From contig CANTUV010000007.1 of the NCBI GenBank assembly GCA_947685225.1, forward strand, positions 16,202,501 through 16,266,500: a stretch of 64,000 nt of DNA. Reading direction: 5' to 3'. Made by a program: the position numbers and the translations under genes. Shown one piece after another: positions 1 through 13,034 of the stretch; within the stretch, counting starts at the first letter, position 1, and the number at the start of each line of letters is the position of its first letter. Under the pieces are notes generated by a model. It made no database searches. It saw only the letters and a program-made list of their open reading frames with translations, and was not told where the DNA came from. The stretch comes from Garcia nutans (lineage: Eukaryota > Streptophyta > Magnoliopsida > Malpighiales > Euphorbiaceae).

Positions 1-1473
1 CTTTTCAGGTTTTAATATTATTAAATTCTTAACTTATTAAAATATTACCCATATTATATACAAATTAAAAGAAGCAAACATCCATCATCTTTATTTAAAA
101 TAAAAAATCAAAATAGGCACCCATCCAAAGATGGAAATATGTCTTTACAATAATTGTTTAATGTCCAAAATCAAATAAAATAAGACACCTAATATTTAGT
201 GAAAAATATGCCCTTTACATTAATTCCAAAATCAAAATAATTTAAATTACATTGAAACTCAATTAATGAGGTACCCACAAAGTAGAAAAATACCTCTTAC
301 ATATTGAAACTAAAATAAACTGATATAAAAGATTCAATCATTCATCATAAATAAAAGTAAACCATCCATTACAAAATAAATCATCCATGCATTAATAATC
401 AAGTTTGCATTTAAATATTATGTTAAATAATAGATATACAAACTAGGGTTTTATGAATTAGGGCTTAGGAAAATACAATTAAAGTTTAGGGTTTTGGTTT
501 AAAAATTAGGGTTTTTGCATAAACTTTCACAGTGGTTCTTCTTATTCTGAAGCTAACAACTTTAATACTTCTAATGGCTTGGCTACTGAGTATTCTTAAT
601 AAGTTATTGTGCAAGATAATGGTTGATTTAAAGGTTTGGCATAATCATTATAAACTAAATCTAACTTATTGCATGATGGTACTTGAAAATAAATAGCTAC
701 TGGATGAAGAAAATATTAATTGATGTTTAAAACTATGATCAAAAGCCATTACTATTAAATTTAAATAAATTAAATAGAGAACATACCTTCATTTGTTGGC
801 TCCACCAAATTAAAGAAATATTGATCCAAGCTACCATCTGAATCACCCAGGTTTTTGGCTAGAGGTTTAATGCAATCGAGACAGTTTTGATTTCTGCCTC
901 TTAGATTGCTGCATATGTTTTCCAGTGTTGCTTTGTTTCTATCTTTCTTTTCTTGGCTGCTCCTTTTGTTTGATAATTTTGGCTCCCCCTCCTATAACTC
1001 TTTAAACATGTATTTATAGGAATAAATTAGGTTAAAGCTAGCATTATTGAGCTTATCCGAGTTTAATTTTGATTCCTAATTAAGCATGACTCGGATTAAA
1101 GCATATCGAATTAAAGCATTCTAAGTTTGACATGAAACTGAGGCCATATCGAATTAAAATTAATTTAATTCGATATGGTATCCATTCCAATTCGATATAG
1201 AGGCCTCCATATCGAATTGGATGTCTCTAATTTGATATGGATGCCGCCATATCGAAATGGCCTGGCCCAAACCCAAATAAACCCAATCAAATTTCGAATC
1301 GAACCGTTTCAGGGCTTTAAAAATTGAACCAGACTTATTTTAGGCCTTATAAAATTGGACCAATTTAATTAAAAGCTTAAAGTAGGTTTAAACTTATTAA
1401 AAATGGATCGATCATGACTTGAACTTCTTTAATCAGGATCAGACTAGCTTAGAGCCAAAATCAAGGGTCTACA
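1..1473 (-). mobile_element. Tat/Ogre-type LTR, minus strand, cut by window edge
   Basis: Read on the minus strand, this begins TGTAGACCCTTGATTTTGGC at 1473 and follows the same order as the plus-strand LTRs elsewhere in the window: palindromic CCATATCGAA repeats (about 1140-1250), a TATA box (1011-1020), telobox-like AAACCCTAA (about 440-520) and the GATGGGTGCC block (about 110-140). The last 290 or so bases, with the CTCACA end, lie outside the window. Sequence right of 1473 is not a polypurine tract, so this is a 5' LTR or a solo LTR of a minus-strand element. The TSD cannot be checked. Confidence 0.85.
1011..1020 (-). promoter_or_regulatory. TATA box of the minus-strand LTR
   Basis: CCTATAAATA on the minus strand lies between the palindrome array and the telobox-like region, as in the other Tat/Ogre-type LTRs of the window. 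Confidence 0.55.
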
Positions 1474-1916
1474 ATGACATTGCTTATATTTTATAATTAT
1501 TCAATATATAGTATTTACTTGGTTTGAATAATCATTTGATATTTTTGCATATATCTTTTATATTTATGTTGATAATTGCGTATAATCGAGATGATGGTTG
1601 GAACCTAGTGACCTTTTGACTTGAGATTATATTCATGTTAATATTAATGTATAAATTGGTTGTAAAAATATAATAACATTTAATCTGTGGCATTAATAAA
1701 ACACATGTATATATTATCTTTTTAAATATTCTTTTTCAACTTGCTATTATGTATTCTGCTTTTAAAAATATTATTGAGGAGCTGAACAAAAGTACCAAGT
1801 TGTATAGGGATAACTATGATATTTGGAGCATAAAATATAGCATGTGCTGGAGAAGCAAGAGATGTTAGATCTTTTTAATGCAATTATGGAATAACCGGAC
1901 CAAGATGAAAACTCGG
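1474..1916 (+). pseudogene. Copia-1 leader and start of gag (broken)
   Basis: An AT-rich leader is followed by an ATG at 1749 that opens a short reading frame to a stop at 1866-1868. It contains the copia gag N-terminal pattern (about NYDIWSIK), with further similarity continuing in another frame (about LDLFNAIME) to 1915, so there is at least one frameshift. The gag is then cut by the solo LTR at 1917 and resumes after 6180. Recognition rests on the overall pattern of Ty1/copia gag (UBN2-type family) and on continuity with the downstream fragment. It is non-functional. Confidence 0.6.
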
Positions 1917-4900
1917 TGTAACACTCTTTGATAATCCTGTCCGAGAATCATTAGAAGATACTATTCTAAACAGTGCAATCCTATATCTGATATTAGATAA
2001 ATAATAAAAATAATTCAACTAAAATTTTTGACAGAGTTTTCTTTGTAATATTCACTGCCAAAATCTTCTTTAATCTAACATCATCAGTAGGAAAACACTT
2101 TTAAAGGAAAACACTTCTAACTTCCTCTTAATCATTCTCAACTCCAATTACTCCATTTAATTAATAATCGATCATAGCCCAAATCAAATTTCATAAACTA
2201 TATAAACTTGTATAAATTTATACATGCATTCTCCAAATAAATTCTTATATTCCAAACGCAAGTTCCAAAATAAATATGAATCCCATCCAATATTTTTAAT
2301 ATTTACAATCCACAACTTAACTATTAATTATACAACTGTCATAAAACTAAAATACTATTATGTGAACTATATTCATATATGTACTACAAAATTTATTCAA
2401 TAATAACACCTTTAAAAACTGTACTTTCTCTTAAAATCTCTAATTCTCCACTTACTGGATATGTTCTAGGACATCTGATCTGCGCGTTAGAAAAATCAAA
2501 CACGCTAAGATATTGCTAAGTGGTCCTTGTATATACTTATTTTGCCACTTAATATTAAAAGAAAATAATTATAATAATAAAAGTAACAAATCTTACTTTT
2601 ATTTAAAATATTTCAATTATTCAACTAAATTCAATTAAACTTATTTTAATATTAATAAGTTTCAAAGTCAATTTAAATAATACAATATTTTCTCAATATG
2701 GTCGCTTACTAAAACATCGCTATTTATAATAAGATTTATATTTTCACAATTCAAATTCAATTTAAATAAAAAAAATCTAACTAAACTGTACTTGTTTATT
2801 AACATTGCTATTGCAATAATTATATATATTCTTTTTTTCACTTACAATTTATATTTCCACTTACAATTTTTGATACAACTTATAATATTATTCATATTAT
2901 ATTTCTCATATTTGCAATAAATTTCACTTATCACTTTAACACTTTGATCACATTCATAATGTTCAATACAATTGAGCTTTTAATTAAGCTCCAGTAAATT
3001 TTACTTTCAATGCAATTAATTATAAGATTTTCTCACACACATATATACTTTTCATGCTTCAATAAATTTTACACATTTTTGCTCTCATATACTTAGTATC
3101 AAACCCTAGCCTTGAAAAATAGGTCACTAATTGCAAGTAAATGCCTACTTCAGAGTTTAAGATGTGAAGAAAAAACTCAGCATAAGTCCTGCAGTACTTA
3201 TACCTACATTAATCAATATGACCAATGACAAGTAAATGCCCACTTCCGAGTTTAAGATAAGAAGAGAAAACTCAACATAAGTCTTGCAGTACTCATGCAT
3301 AAATCAATATTGCACAATGTGCTCAATAACACCCTCTAACTAGCCATTTAGTCCGATAACTAGGTTTGCCACAAGTACAATCGAGCAAATCACTTATTTT
3401 TCTCATTCCAATCCATTTCATAATTATAACATTAATTTTTGCTAAATACATTTCTTTAAAGTAAAATACTTTTTTCTCACCAAATTTTAATCTTTTCCAC
3501 TTTAGCAATACAATATAGCATACTCTTTTTTAATTAATTGTAGATATATTTCTTAGATTATCCTTAAATTTCATTGAAGTTACTTTTAGGTATATTACAA
3601 ATATATGACATATACATTCATGTTTTCCATTTTTTATTTGCTCACTTCTTATTACACTTATTTGTTTATATACTTCCTTTTTGAATTACTCTACATATTT
3701 TTATAAATTCTATAAATTATGGACAATTCTTTCAATTTCATTTTTCATGTATATTAATTATACATATACTAGAATAATTTAGCTAACTTTATTCTTATAT
3801 CAATTTTAACTTCTCAATACACACTCTATAATTATATCTTCTCAATTTCATATTTCAAATTCTACTTGTAATAACTAAGTTCTACATAGAACCTTCAATT
3901 TCTCTTAGTTAGCTCTTTCCAAACATATGAATTGCACAAGTTAACAATTTTGTTCCAGAAGAGTATATACTATGTATATCTTATATATATATATGTTCTA
4001 TAATTTATATATTCCCACTAAAAACTTTATCATTTTCTTATTAAATCTCTTTATACACTAAACTCAATCTTTAAATACATTTTCTCTTAATTCCAATAGC
4101 GCCATAACTTATTTTAATTTTATTGCCAATAAGTTTTTCTTACATACAACCACTTCTTTCTCTTTAACTATTAACAAAAATATAATTTAACTTATCATAT
4201 ACAATTTACAAATTAACTTAAATTTCCAAATGGTGTTGCCGTCAGGTATACAATAAGTATACAGTTTATATATCTAAGCATTATTTACAATTTTTTAGCT
4301 TCTACAACTTATTTGATCCTTCACTTCTTTTCTTCTTATTTTCATTATCTTTCTTCCAAATTGTCTCAAGTAATTGGTGGTCAAACCTCTTATCAATTTT
4401 CTTACCTTAATTCTTAAGTTTACTTGCTTTCTCAAGAATGTTATAATATTATACCAATCACATACAATTAATACTTGTTCATTCTCTACTTATACTCTCG
4501 TTTAGATTATTTCAATACATTTATCAATAATTTCCTCAAGTCTTTCCTCCTTTATAAGCTTCTCCATCTAATAAATTAATCTTTCATCAATTCCCTTATA
4601 AACCACCTTTCATCAATTATATACACTTTCCATAATTTAATCACTAATACATTACTAATTACACTCATTTAAAATAAGGAAATAATATCTAACACTCAAA
4701 GACTTTCCAATGGATTCAAGCATAAACCTCTATAGGCAATTTAATCAAATATAATTCAAAACACTTACACTAACTTTAAATAAGCTTATTACTAATCTTT
4801 TCCTCCTCAGCTTTGATATTCCTACTTCAATTCCCCTTCACTTATACTTTCATTTCTCTTTCCTTCACAAACTCTTAGATATACACACTTTAACAATATA

Positions 4901-6180
4901 ATTTAATAAATCCAATTACAATTAATTTTAAGCATAATTCATTTAAACTAAAAACACCAAGTATTCATTAAATAAACATTTAGCTCCATGAACATTTTTC
5001 CTTACATAATTAATTAAATCATATTTCAATAACTCCAAGTTACCTTTTAGCCATATTTATCAAAGGAAAGTGTTTTTCTTTCTTATTTATCAAATCTTCC
5101 ATAATCAAATAATTCACCATCTAATTAATTCAAAGTTCTCTTCAACATTGTTTTAAGTTAAATAACTTACAAATACACTTCAAATATCACAATTATAATC
5201 ATACTTTCAAGATAACAAGTTCCATAACCCTAAACTCTTCCATAACCCTAAACTTTTCGAAACCCTAATTCATTCCATAACCCTAAATCAACACTTAAAT
5301 ATTTCAACGTTTGACTTAAACATAATTTCTATTAAAAACCAATTTATATATTACAACAATAATTTTACTTTCAAAGAATTAAAGTTTCACAATCTACTTC
5401 TTTACGAATCATTCAATATACACTTTCTTCAAAAATAACTTTAAGTTTCCAAATCACATGCTTCTTTAATTAAACAAATTCAAGATTAATTCAATTAATA
5501 GCAAAAAGAAGTGTTATATAAGCACTAACCTCTTTAAAATTGCTATTCCATGACTCTTCCTTCAATCCTTTAGATTAGTAATGATTTTCCTGAAAAATCA
5601 TACTTAAAGTAGCTAATTTCCAACAAAAACATGATTTAATTCCAAAAGAGCAATGGTTTTTTGTGTAGAAAATGAAGAAAAAAGAAGAAAGAAAGAAGAA
5701 GTGATGGTATTAATGGTGGCTATGGGTTTGGGATAAGGAAGAGGAAGAAGAAAGTCAATTTTAGTTTTTTATATAATATCTTTGGGTTTTGATTTCATAC
5801 AATGCACATATCGTAACTTTGGTATACCTACTTTCTTTAATTACCTCTTAATCCTATTTTTAACTCTATAAAATCATAAAGATAATTACTTTAACTATTT
5901 TAAAGCCATATTATCCACAATTCATATCCCAATTACGGTACAATTTTATTTCAGGTTCATAAGAGCATTTTCATAATTTCTTACCTCTTTAAAATCCTTT
6001 TTTCAGAAATACTATTTAAATCCATACTCGGATTTAATTTTCCTATTATTAAGGCTTAATCGACCTTATCTCTATCAATTCCAAATACCCAAACCATATA
6101 TAACATTATAATCATTATGATATTTACTTATATGTGCACATAATACATAAAATTATTGTTTAAAATTTCCAAACATTACA
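1917..6180. mobile_element. Long solo LTR (4.26 kb), TGTAAC...TTACA
   Basis: The segment starts TGTAACACTC, ends AACATTACA and interrupts the Copia-1 gag. No primer site, second LTR copy or coding capacity is visible inside, so it reads as one very long AT-rich LTR. Its TGTAACAC end resembles the ends of the chromovirus LTRs at 23371 and 31986 and the fragment at 58367, which suggests a related Ty3/gypsy family. By that analogy its own orientation would be minus. The flanks CTCGG (1912-1916) and CTCTC (6181-6185) match at only three of five bases, so the TSD is weak. The rest of the 4 kb is featureless AT-rich sequence apart from the duplication at 3131-3311. Confidence 0.6.
3131..3311. repeat. 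Two-copy tandem duplication (about 95 bp unit) in the solo LTR
   Basis: Copies at about 3131-3219 and 3226-3311 share CAAGTAAATGCC, GAGTTTAAGAT, AACTCA(G/A)CATAAGTC, TGCAGTACT and AATCAATAT in the same order, with roughly 10-15% differences by eye. Confidence 0.75.
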
Positions 6181-7436
6181 CTCTCCCCAACATAGGGTAA
6201 CAGAGATGGATACACTACTTGGAAAAGGAAAAATACCCTTGCTTGAATCAAGTTGCTTAATGCAATAGATGATGATATTATGAAAAAAAATTTATGGCCT
6301 GAGTATGCCAAGGACTTGTGGGATGCTCTTAAGGAGAAGTTAGAAGGGATTTCCCTAACCAAGCTACACTCACTTACAATTAAGTTTGATACTTACAGGA
6401 AGCATCCTAAACACTCGATGAGGAAACACCTCAGGGACATATCCAACATGATAAGCAAGCTTCATTATGCCAATCATGTATTGATTAAGAAGTAGAAGAT
6501 TTAGGTAGTAATTGTTCCTTGCCTGAGAGCTGGGAGCATATGTGCATCCACCTAACTCACGGCCTCTTAATCAGGACCTTTGCTAATACTGCCCATCATA
6601 TGGAGTTGCAAGCTAATAAGCTTGTTGCTATGAAACTGAGTATGAAAGTGTATTTGGCTTAAGTAACTCTAAATGTGAGTTATGACATTAGGCAAGGGTA
6701 AAAGAAATAAGGGCTAGGCTAATAATAAACCTAAGCAAACAAGAGAAAATGTTATAAGAAAAGAAATGTTGTAAAGGTCAAATATTTCATTTGGGGGCAA
6801 AAAAGGCCATTATGCTAAGCAAAAGGCCACTATGTTAAGGGCTACACTGCACCTAAGAAGGTACATCCCATTAATTATTGTAAAAATGGAAATTTTTATT
6901 TAAATTTTAGTATTGCTAACTGAAATAAATCCTTTACGGATTATAGATTTGGGAGCAAATGACTATTTCACGAAGGATCGTGAAGCCTTTGTAGAATTTC
7001 ATTTATTACCCACTGGGGCAATATAGATCTTTATGAAAAACAACTCATGCGTCGAAGTGAAGGGCATTGGTACCTGCAAATTGGTTTTTCATGGGTCAAA
7101 TCTTATTGCTCCATGACATTCTTTGCATCATGCAAATCAGACGGAACATAGTTTATATGATTGTTTTGCTTAAATTAGGTTTCTCCTAGAATTTCCATAG
7201 TGACTTAGTATGGTTATATTTAGGCTAGAAGTAATATGGCTATACGTATATTGTTGACAATTTTCTTATTTTTAATACTAAGGATTACACTTCTTTTAAT
7301 ATAAGTTTTTCCTTATTCACTACTTCTTATAACATGGATGAAGATATAAGTGTTTGGAATGCTAGTCAAGATCATATCGGCTAACACCGTATGGATAGAT
7401 TAGCTAAGGTTGTTCTCGTATCAAATATTAACAAAG
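6181..7436 (+). pseudogene. Copia-1 gag, protease and pre-integrase remnants
   Basis: The reading frame at 6253-6495 (80 aa) has a copia gag UBN2-like pattern (LWDALKEKLEG, KLHSLTIKFDTY). It is followed by a decayed zinc-knuckle patch (KKGHYAKQ, about 6800-6840), protease-like sequence, and at about 7350-7436 the GAG-pre-integrase pattern (HIG..RMDRLAK). Several stops and frameshifts interrupt it. Element A is inserted at 7437, and the same reading frame resumes immediately after that element's TSD at 17422. This places the insertion inside the pre-integrase domain. The fragment encodes no working protein. Confidence 0.8.
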
Positions 7437-9429
7437 TGTAGACCTTTGATTTTGGCCCTAAGCTAGTTCGGTCCTAATTAAAGATGGCCTAAGAACTTAT
7501 CAGTCTATTCTTAATGGCATAAATCTATTTTAAGCTTTTATTTTGATTGGTCTAATTTTTATAAGTGTCTAAATGAGTCCGGTTTAGTTTCTAAAACTTT
7601 AAAATGGTCATAAAATGAGTTTTAAAATCTAAAAATAGTCTGAAAGTCATTTTGGTTCTATAATAGATCATGCATGCCGAATTGGGCCTGTCCAGTTTGA
7701 TATGGATGGTCCATATAGAACTAGGCGTTGACCAGTTCGATATGGACCTTGTCCATATGGAACTAGGACAAACCTAGTTTGATATGGGCATCCATATCAA
7801 ACAAGGACTTGCCCAGTTTGATATGGACATGTCCATATCCAACTGGAGGATGCCCATTTTGATATGGACATCCATATCGAACTGGGACATCCCCAGTTCA
7901 ATATGGGCATAACCATATCGAACTGTGGATGTCCATATCGAACTAAGACATCCCCAATTTGATATGGACCCTAGTCCATATCGGCTTAAGATGTTTTTCA
8001 TTTGATATGGTCAGGTTTAGCCTCGAATTCAGTTGGTCTTAGTTCGACATGGTCACAGTTTATCTAAAATTCAAATTATTTTAATTCGTTATGCCTCAGA
8101 AAATCGTGCTTAATCAGGAAACTAATATCGGTCTATGAAGTTTAGCTTAATCTTTTCTTATAGATATAGGTTGGAGGGATGACAGAAGGTGGCAACAAGC
8201 AATAAAGAAAAAAAGAAAGAGGCAATAACTAACAACCTAGCAGCCACAATTATTAAACAATGAGATTATCAAAAGGAATAGCAATTAAATACAGAGAGAA
8301 GTGACGATTGAAAAACAATTAAAGAACAAAAAGCAATCGAAAGGAAAAATAAAACCAAAATAGAAGCACTAGCTAAGCAATTGTCAATTGCTGAGGTTCA
8401 GCCAAGACTCAATTTGACCGGTTGGTAGCATCATCAGACACCAGCTTCTGTAAGGTGAAGGTGATGAAACAAAGCTTAGTCCTTAAACTTGGTGGAGCCA
8501 CAACGCTGGTTTGATTTCTTATCAACTAACTCTATTTAATCATATAGATTATTTTTATTATTAATTCACTTTGTTTGCAAATTATGCATACAAGTCTGCA
8601 AACTCTTTTAGGTTAGATTTGGTTAAGGATTAATCCAAAATTTAATTGCATACATCAATTATGTTCCCGTAAATATAAAATCCTAATTGCATTTTTATGA
8701 AACCATAAAAACATTAAATCACATTTTCTTAAAACCTTATTTTAAAAATTAAAACCCTAGTTTGTACATCTATTATTTAATATAGAATTAATTATTAATA
8801 CACTTATATTTTGATGGGTGTTTTCTGGTATTTTATGATGGAAGTTTTATTATCAAGCTTGAATGATTTATTTACTTGATTAATTGTTTATTTAGACTGT
8901 AAAAGACATATTTTCACTTAGTGGGTGCCTCAGTTTTTATTATGTAATTTAATTTATTTTAGATTTTGGAATGATGGTTGTCCTATTTTATTTAGTTTTA
9001 GACATTAGACATTGTAAGGGCATATTTTCATCTGGTATGGGTGCCTATTTATTTTGTTTGGACTTTCTTTGGGTTCAATAAAATGAATATTTAGTTTCAA
9101 TAATTGCATGTAGTATGAATGATTTTATAATATTTAAGAATTTAATAATATTTAGACATGAAAAGGAGGCCGGTTCTAATGAACTGGGTGCTGTGGGGGT
9201 GCTGGCTCATTCTTACCTTCCCCACGCGTACCCAACTTTCCGAACCCATTAGGGGGTTGGAGATTCCTTAGAAATCGAGTCATTCACCTCTTTCTTTTTT
9301 CGACCGGTACGGGTGGCGACTCCATTTTCTTCGGGTTTAGGCTCATATTCTTTAAGGCCTCGAGCTTAACAGTATCAAAGTCACAAGAGCCATTCCACAT
9401 GGGAATGGGGGCAAAAATCCCTGCTCACG
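7437..9429 (+). repeat. Element A 5' LTR
   Basis: It starts TGTAGACC and ends CTGCTCACG. The order of parts is U3 palindrome array (7676-7990), a degenerate TATA-like stretch (about 8157), AAACCCTAA-like motifs (about 8680-8760), TATGGGTGCC, then GGTGGCGACTCC (about 9312) and the CTCAC end. Confidence 0.9.
7676..7990. repeat. Array of near-perfect palindromes in U3 of element A 5' LTR
   Basis: About seven units built from CCAGTTCGATATGG and its reverse complement are joined by short spacers. One example, 7813-7846, is a 34-nt palindrome with a single mismatched pair and no loop. The array recurs in the 3' LTR (15660-15960) with different base changes. No function is known. Confidence 0.85.
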
Positions 9430-9447
9430 GTAGCTACTCCACTGGGA
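9430..9447 (+). other. Element A primer binding site (tRNA-Arg type)
   Basis: GTAGCTACTCCACTGGGA directly follows the 5' LTR. It matches TGGCGACTCCGCTGGGG, the expected complement of a plant tRNA-Arg 3' end used by Ogre elements, with several changes. The same site is better preserved in element C at 61513. Confidence 0.7.
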
Positions 9448-10438
9448 ATAAGAGAAGTTGATTCCGTTGGTCTTTATGTTATTTTATTCTTTCTTATTAT
9501 AATATTTTTCCATTGCATCATATAGATTGCATTGTATACGTGAGTTTGGACGCCCGTATTGCTCGTGTTGTGTTATGTAAGTGATACCATACTTTTACTC
9601 AAGGTCTGAAGATTGAGCATGGCATAACCACTCATAGCCTTGCACCTTTTGGTATATACTTGCTATGGGAGCCTAAACTTTTCAACCCAAAGGCTTAAGC
9701 TCATGTAACTGGCCTAGCTACTTTCCTTAGGTTTTTATCCCAAATGCTGCTTGTTTGACTATGATGGATATATCTTGATTTGAACCATGACTTATTTTGT
9801 TTGTTCCTTTTCTAATATGACCAACCTATGTTGTAAGCTCAAAATAGTTTTATTCTTTTAAACTGAATGACAAAATATTTTTAAAAATCTTTTTCAAGAA
9901 GGTCTTTGGACATGAAAACCTTTCAAGATGGGTCAAAAATCTTTTTCCACCTTATGGCCCAACTTAAGAGCCCAAGGGCTTTGAAACTAATTTATCTTTC
10001 ACTTTATCTAAAACTACTAACTTTTTCTTCAAAAGAGTTTACAAATATTTATGTCAATTATAGAATACAAAAAATCAATTGTGGGCTTAGTTTATACTAA
10101 GAATCATTAATCATGGGCTCATTTTTGGCATGGATCATTAGTTATTTTTTCAAATGGGAAATCTATTTATGATAAACCTATTAATTTTATTTTAATCTAA
10201 TATAGCATAAAAGCTATTTTTTAGTTGATTCAATGGATTAAAGCCTAATTAATGAGAATTATCATGGACTGACTTCTATGTTTGAAAATACAACTATTGG
10301 TTAAAACCGTCAGAGTAAATTTTTCAAAAATAAGATGTCCCATGTTTTGTTAACCATATACCTAGAAAAAAGAGACTCTTCATTCGTGTGTGGACGTTTT
10401 AAGGTTGGAAGGAACGTCCTAATTATGTTTGTTTATCT
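9448..10438 (+). other. Element A leader, no gene seen
   Basis: This untranslated leader between PBS and gag is recognisably shared with elements B and C (for example TTTTGGTATATACTTGCTATGG near 9648, and AGAGACT...GTGTGTGGA...GGTTGGAAGGAACGTC near 10370-10415). The 64-aa frame at 9906-10100 is not conserved in those copies. Confidence 0.7.
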
Positions 10439-11965
10439 ATGTATTCATGTATACATGAATCACATCACATTCGCATTAATCTTTTTTGGCTAACAGACTT
10501 GGAGTACAATAGTTCAAGGACATACGACAACCCTACCTACATCAGTGACTCAGAGTTGAGTGAAGATACAATTAATTTTATTCCCAGAACCATGGATCCC
10601 GATCAAGTTCAGAATATGATAAATGAACCTCTTACTTCTAAGATGGAAGAGTTAAAAGGGGTCCTAGCTGAGACTGTGAGAAATCAACTAGCTGCACTGT
10701 TGGAAGGAAACACCGCTGAAGCATCTACTAGTACTAAGAAGCAGAAGGACATGGGAAAGGCTAAGGTAGGTGAGGTAGCCTTTGATGATGACAAGGTAGC
10801 TGTTGATGATGACGATCATTGGGCTCTATACTTTCAAGATCATCAAGATAAAATAAAAGAGCCAAAGATTGTGGAGAAAGCAACTGTAGAAAAGACCAAA
10901 AGATCTGATGTGGAGAAGATGATTGTTGATTTAGAGAAAAAATTTGAAAAGAAGCTGAAAGTTGATGAGATGTCAGAAGTAGACAAGCTGTTTGAATAAG
11001 ATGAGGAGGTACCTTACAAGTTCAAGATGCCTTCCTTCGCTAGGTATAATGGTACAAGAAACCCTCACTTGCATGTTAAACAGTACATCATAGTTGTGTA
11101 GTCTGCTAGAGCTACCAAGGCTCAAACTCTAAGAAATTTCATGCTCCCATTGGATCCTGTTGTACAAAATTGGTTCAACACCTTAGAGGAAAGTACCCAA
11201 AAAGATTGGGATATATTGTACAAAGCCTTCATTCAGCAATATGGATACAATGTTGAACTAGAAGTAACCCTGATGGAGGTGGAAACTATCAGACAGAAAC
11301 AGAATGAGAATTTTGTTGATTATATGAAAAGGTGGAGAAGTAAAACTGCTCTTCTCAAAAAGAGGCCCGATGATTCTGACCAGATCAGAATGATAGTAAG
11401 AGGTGTCCTACCCAACCTTCGTGAGAGACTGTCTCACACCCATATCAAAGATTTCAAAGATATTCTCCATGCTAGCTTGCAAATAGAAGAGTGGGAATGG
11501 GAGAAGAATTGCATTTCTAGAAGGAGGAATGAAAGAGGGAGCTACCAATCTGGCAGTCAGAGTGCACAAAAAGAAATGGAGGTTAATGCAACTACTAGCC
11601 AAGGAAATAGTAGATAGTTTTCAGATATAGGGAAACTTTTGTCTTGAGTTTTCAACAAGTTACAGAAAAAGGGGTTATTACAGTCGTTGGCTCCTTGACC
11701 GCTACACGATCCTCTACCATCAAACTCTGATGCCAAAGCCTTCTATCAATTTCATCAAATGCAAGGGCATGAGATAGATAAATATGCTCGATTAAGACAT
11801 GAAATTTAAGATCTTATTGACAGAGGTAAGCTACCTGAGCCGGATAAGCCCAATACTAAGGAAAATCCTTTGCCTAAATTTGAAAGAGTACCTCCACCAG
11901 CAACTTTTATGGTAGGAGGAGGATTGGAGGAAGATCTTATCTTATCCTCAAGATAAGAGTGTAGA
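10439..11965 (+). pseudogene. gag: Element A gag (Tat/Ogre type), broken by stops
   Basis: This is the structural gag gene that would form the particle. A first open part (10439-10999) has an acidic N-terminal region, a Lys/Glu-rich coiled coil and the motif MSEVDKLFE. It stops at TAA (10997-10999) where element C has CAA, and a second stop TAG (11099-11101) stands where C has CAG. The capsid core follows at 11141-11617 (LDPVVQNWFNTL, FIQQYGYNVELE, FVDYMKRWR, RMIVRGVLPNL, LQIEEWE). After further stops comes a zinc-finger-like patch (FHQMQGHEID, RLRHEI, about 11740-11810). The likely original start is ATG 10592 or an upstream ATG at 10439, because the intervening W-L-T-x-L-x-Y-N stretch is conserved in element C. 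Family assignment rests on the capsid core. No protease domain follows. Confidence 0.85.
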
Positions 11966-12734
11966 AGATGTGAAGAGAGAAGAGGCTTGACTCAACAAAC
12001 TTCCCTTAGCTTGAAGTATTGCTCATTTTATTTTGCTTTCTTTAGTACTTATTTGGAACAATCATGTCTTTTAAATTAAAATTGCTAGAATAAATTACTT
12101 TTATTGCATTTATAATTTTGTTAGCTTTTGATATTATAGTGTTCAACCGATGACGAATCTAGCTTGATGTTCATAAATTAATGTATCTATGCATCATGAT
12201 TTGAATGACTTTACTAGGTGAGGAAATTTTTCTATAGCATTGAACTATGTATCCTTACTTAGAGAGGGCTCCTACATAATGATCTTTGTCTAGATCCTAG
12301 TCGATCTTAGAACATGCTTTGATGAACTTTTGAGGTGAGATTGCTTATTTAAGTGAGAGATGATCTAGGCATTGTTTGGTTAGCCAACAACTATTATCCA
12401 CCCTATTAATATCAATTCCTAGTTAGTCCTTTTGAGCCTTCATAAAATTTTAAGCTTACTTTTTATTAGCTTGCAAACCTAATGACCTACCCTGAGCTAT
12501 TGTGATACTTTTGACAAATCTTATGATCACTAAGGAACAAAAGGGAAAGAAGATCAAAAGAAGGATATATAGTCAAGACTATAATAATAGTTGAAGGACA
12601 CCTGAATTAGATCTAATATCACAGACTTATTGAGATAAAGTCAGGACTGAAGCAGATTTATGCCACTCTACTCATCCATTATCAGAAACATAAGTAGGTG
12701 CAAATAAGACAACTCTTTTAGAGCTAGAACCTAA

Positions 12735-12823
12735 AAAGAAGAAAAGAAAAAAAAGAAAAAAGAAAAAAAAGAAAAAAAAAAGAAAAAAACAAAAAGAAAA
12801 AGAAGAAGAAAAAAAGAAAAATA
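12735..12823 (+). repeat. Purine (GAAAAA-type) tract
   Basis: Nearly pure A/G sequence with a counterpart at 53131-53224 in element B. Confidence 0.85.
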
Positions 12824-13034
12824 AAACCCAAAAAGGTGATTCAGAAATACAACCGAGTTCTCTTTTTCCTAAAGCAGCAAAAGACTTCCACTTAGTTTAC
12901 GAGGACAATTTGACTTGAATTGGTCCAACCCAACCAGAGACTCAACCAAAATCAGAGAGATAGGAGAAAGGCCATCTAGTTTTTGAAAGTCCTATACTTG
13001 ACAGTCCTACGGGGAAGAAGAACAAAATGATAAA

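Noticed and set aside
7774..8001. 75-aa minus-strand frame with repeated DMD and NWG words
   Set aside because: It is a translation of the U3 palindrome array and is not kept in the partner LTR.
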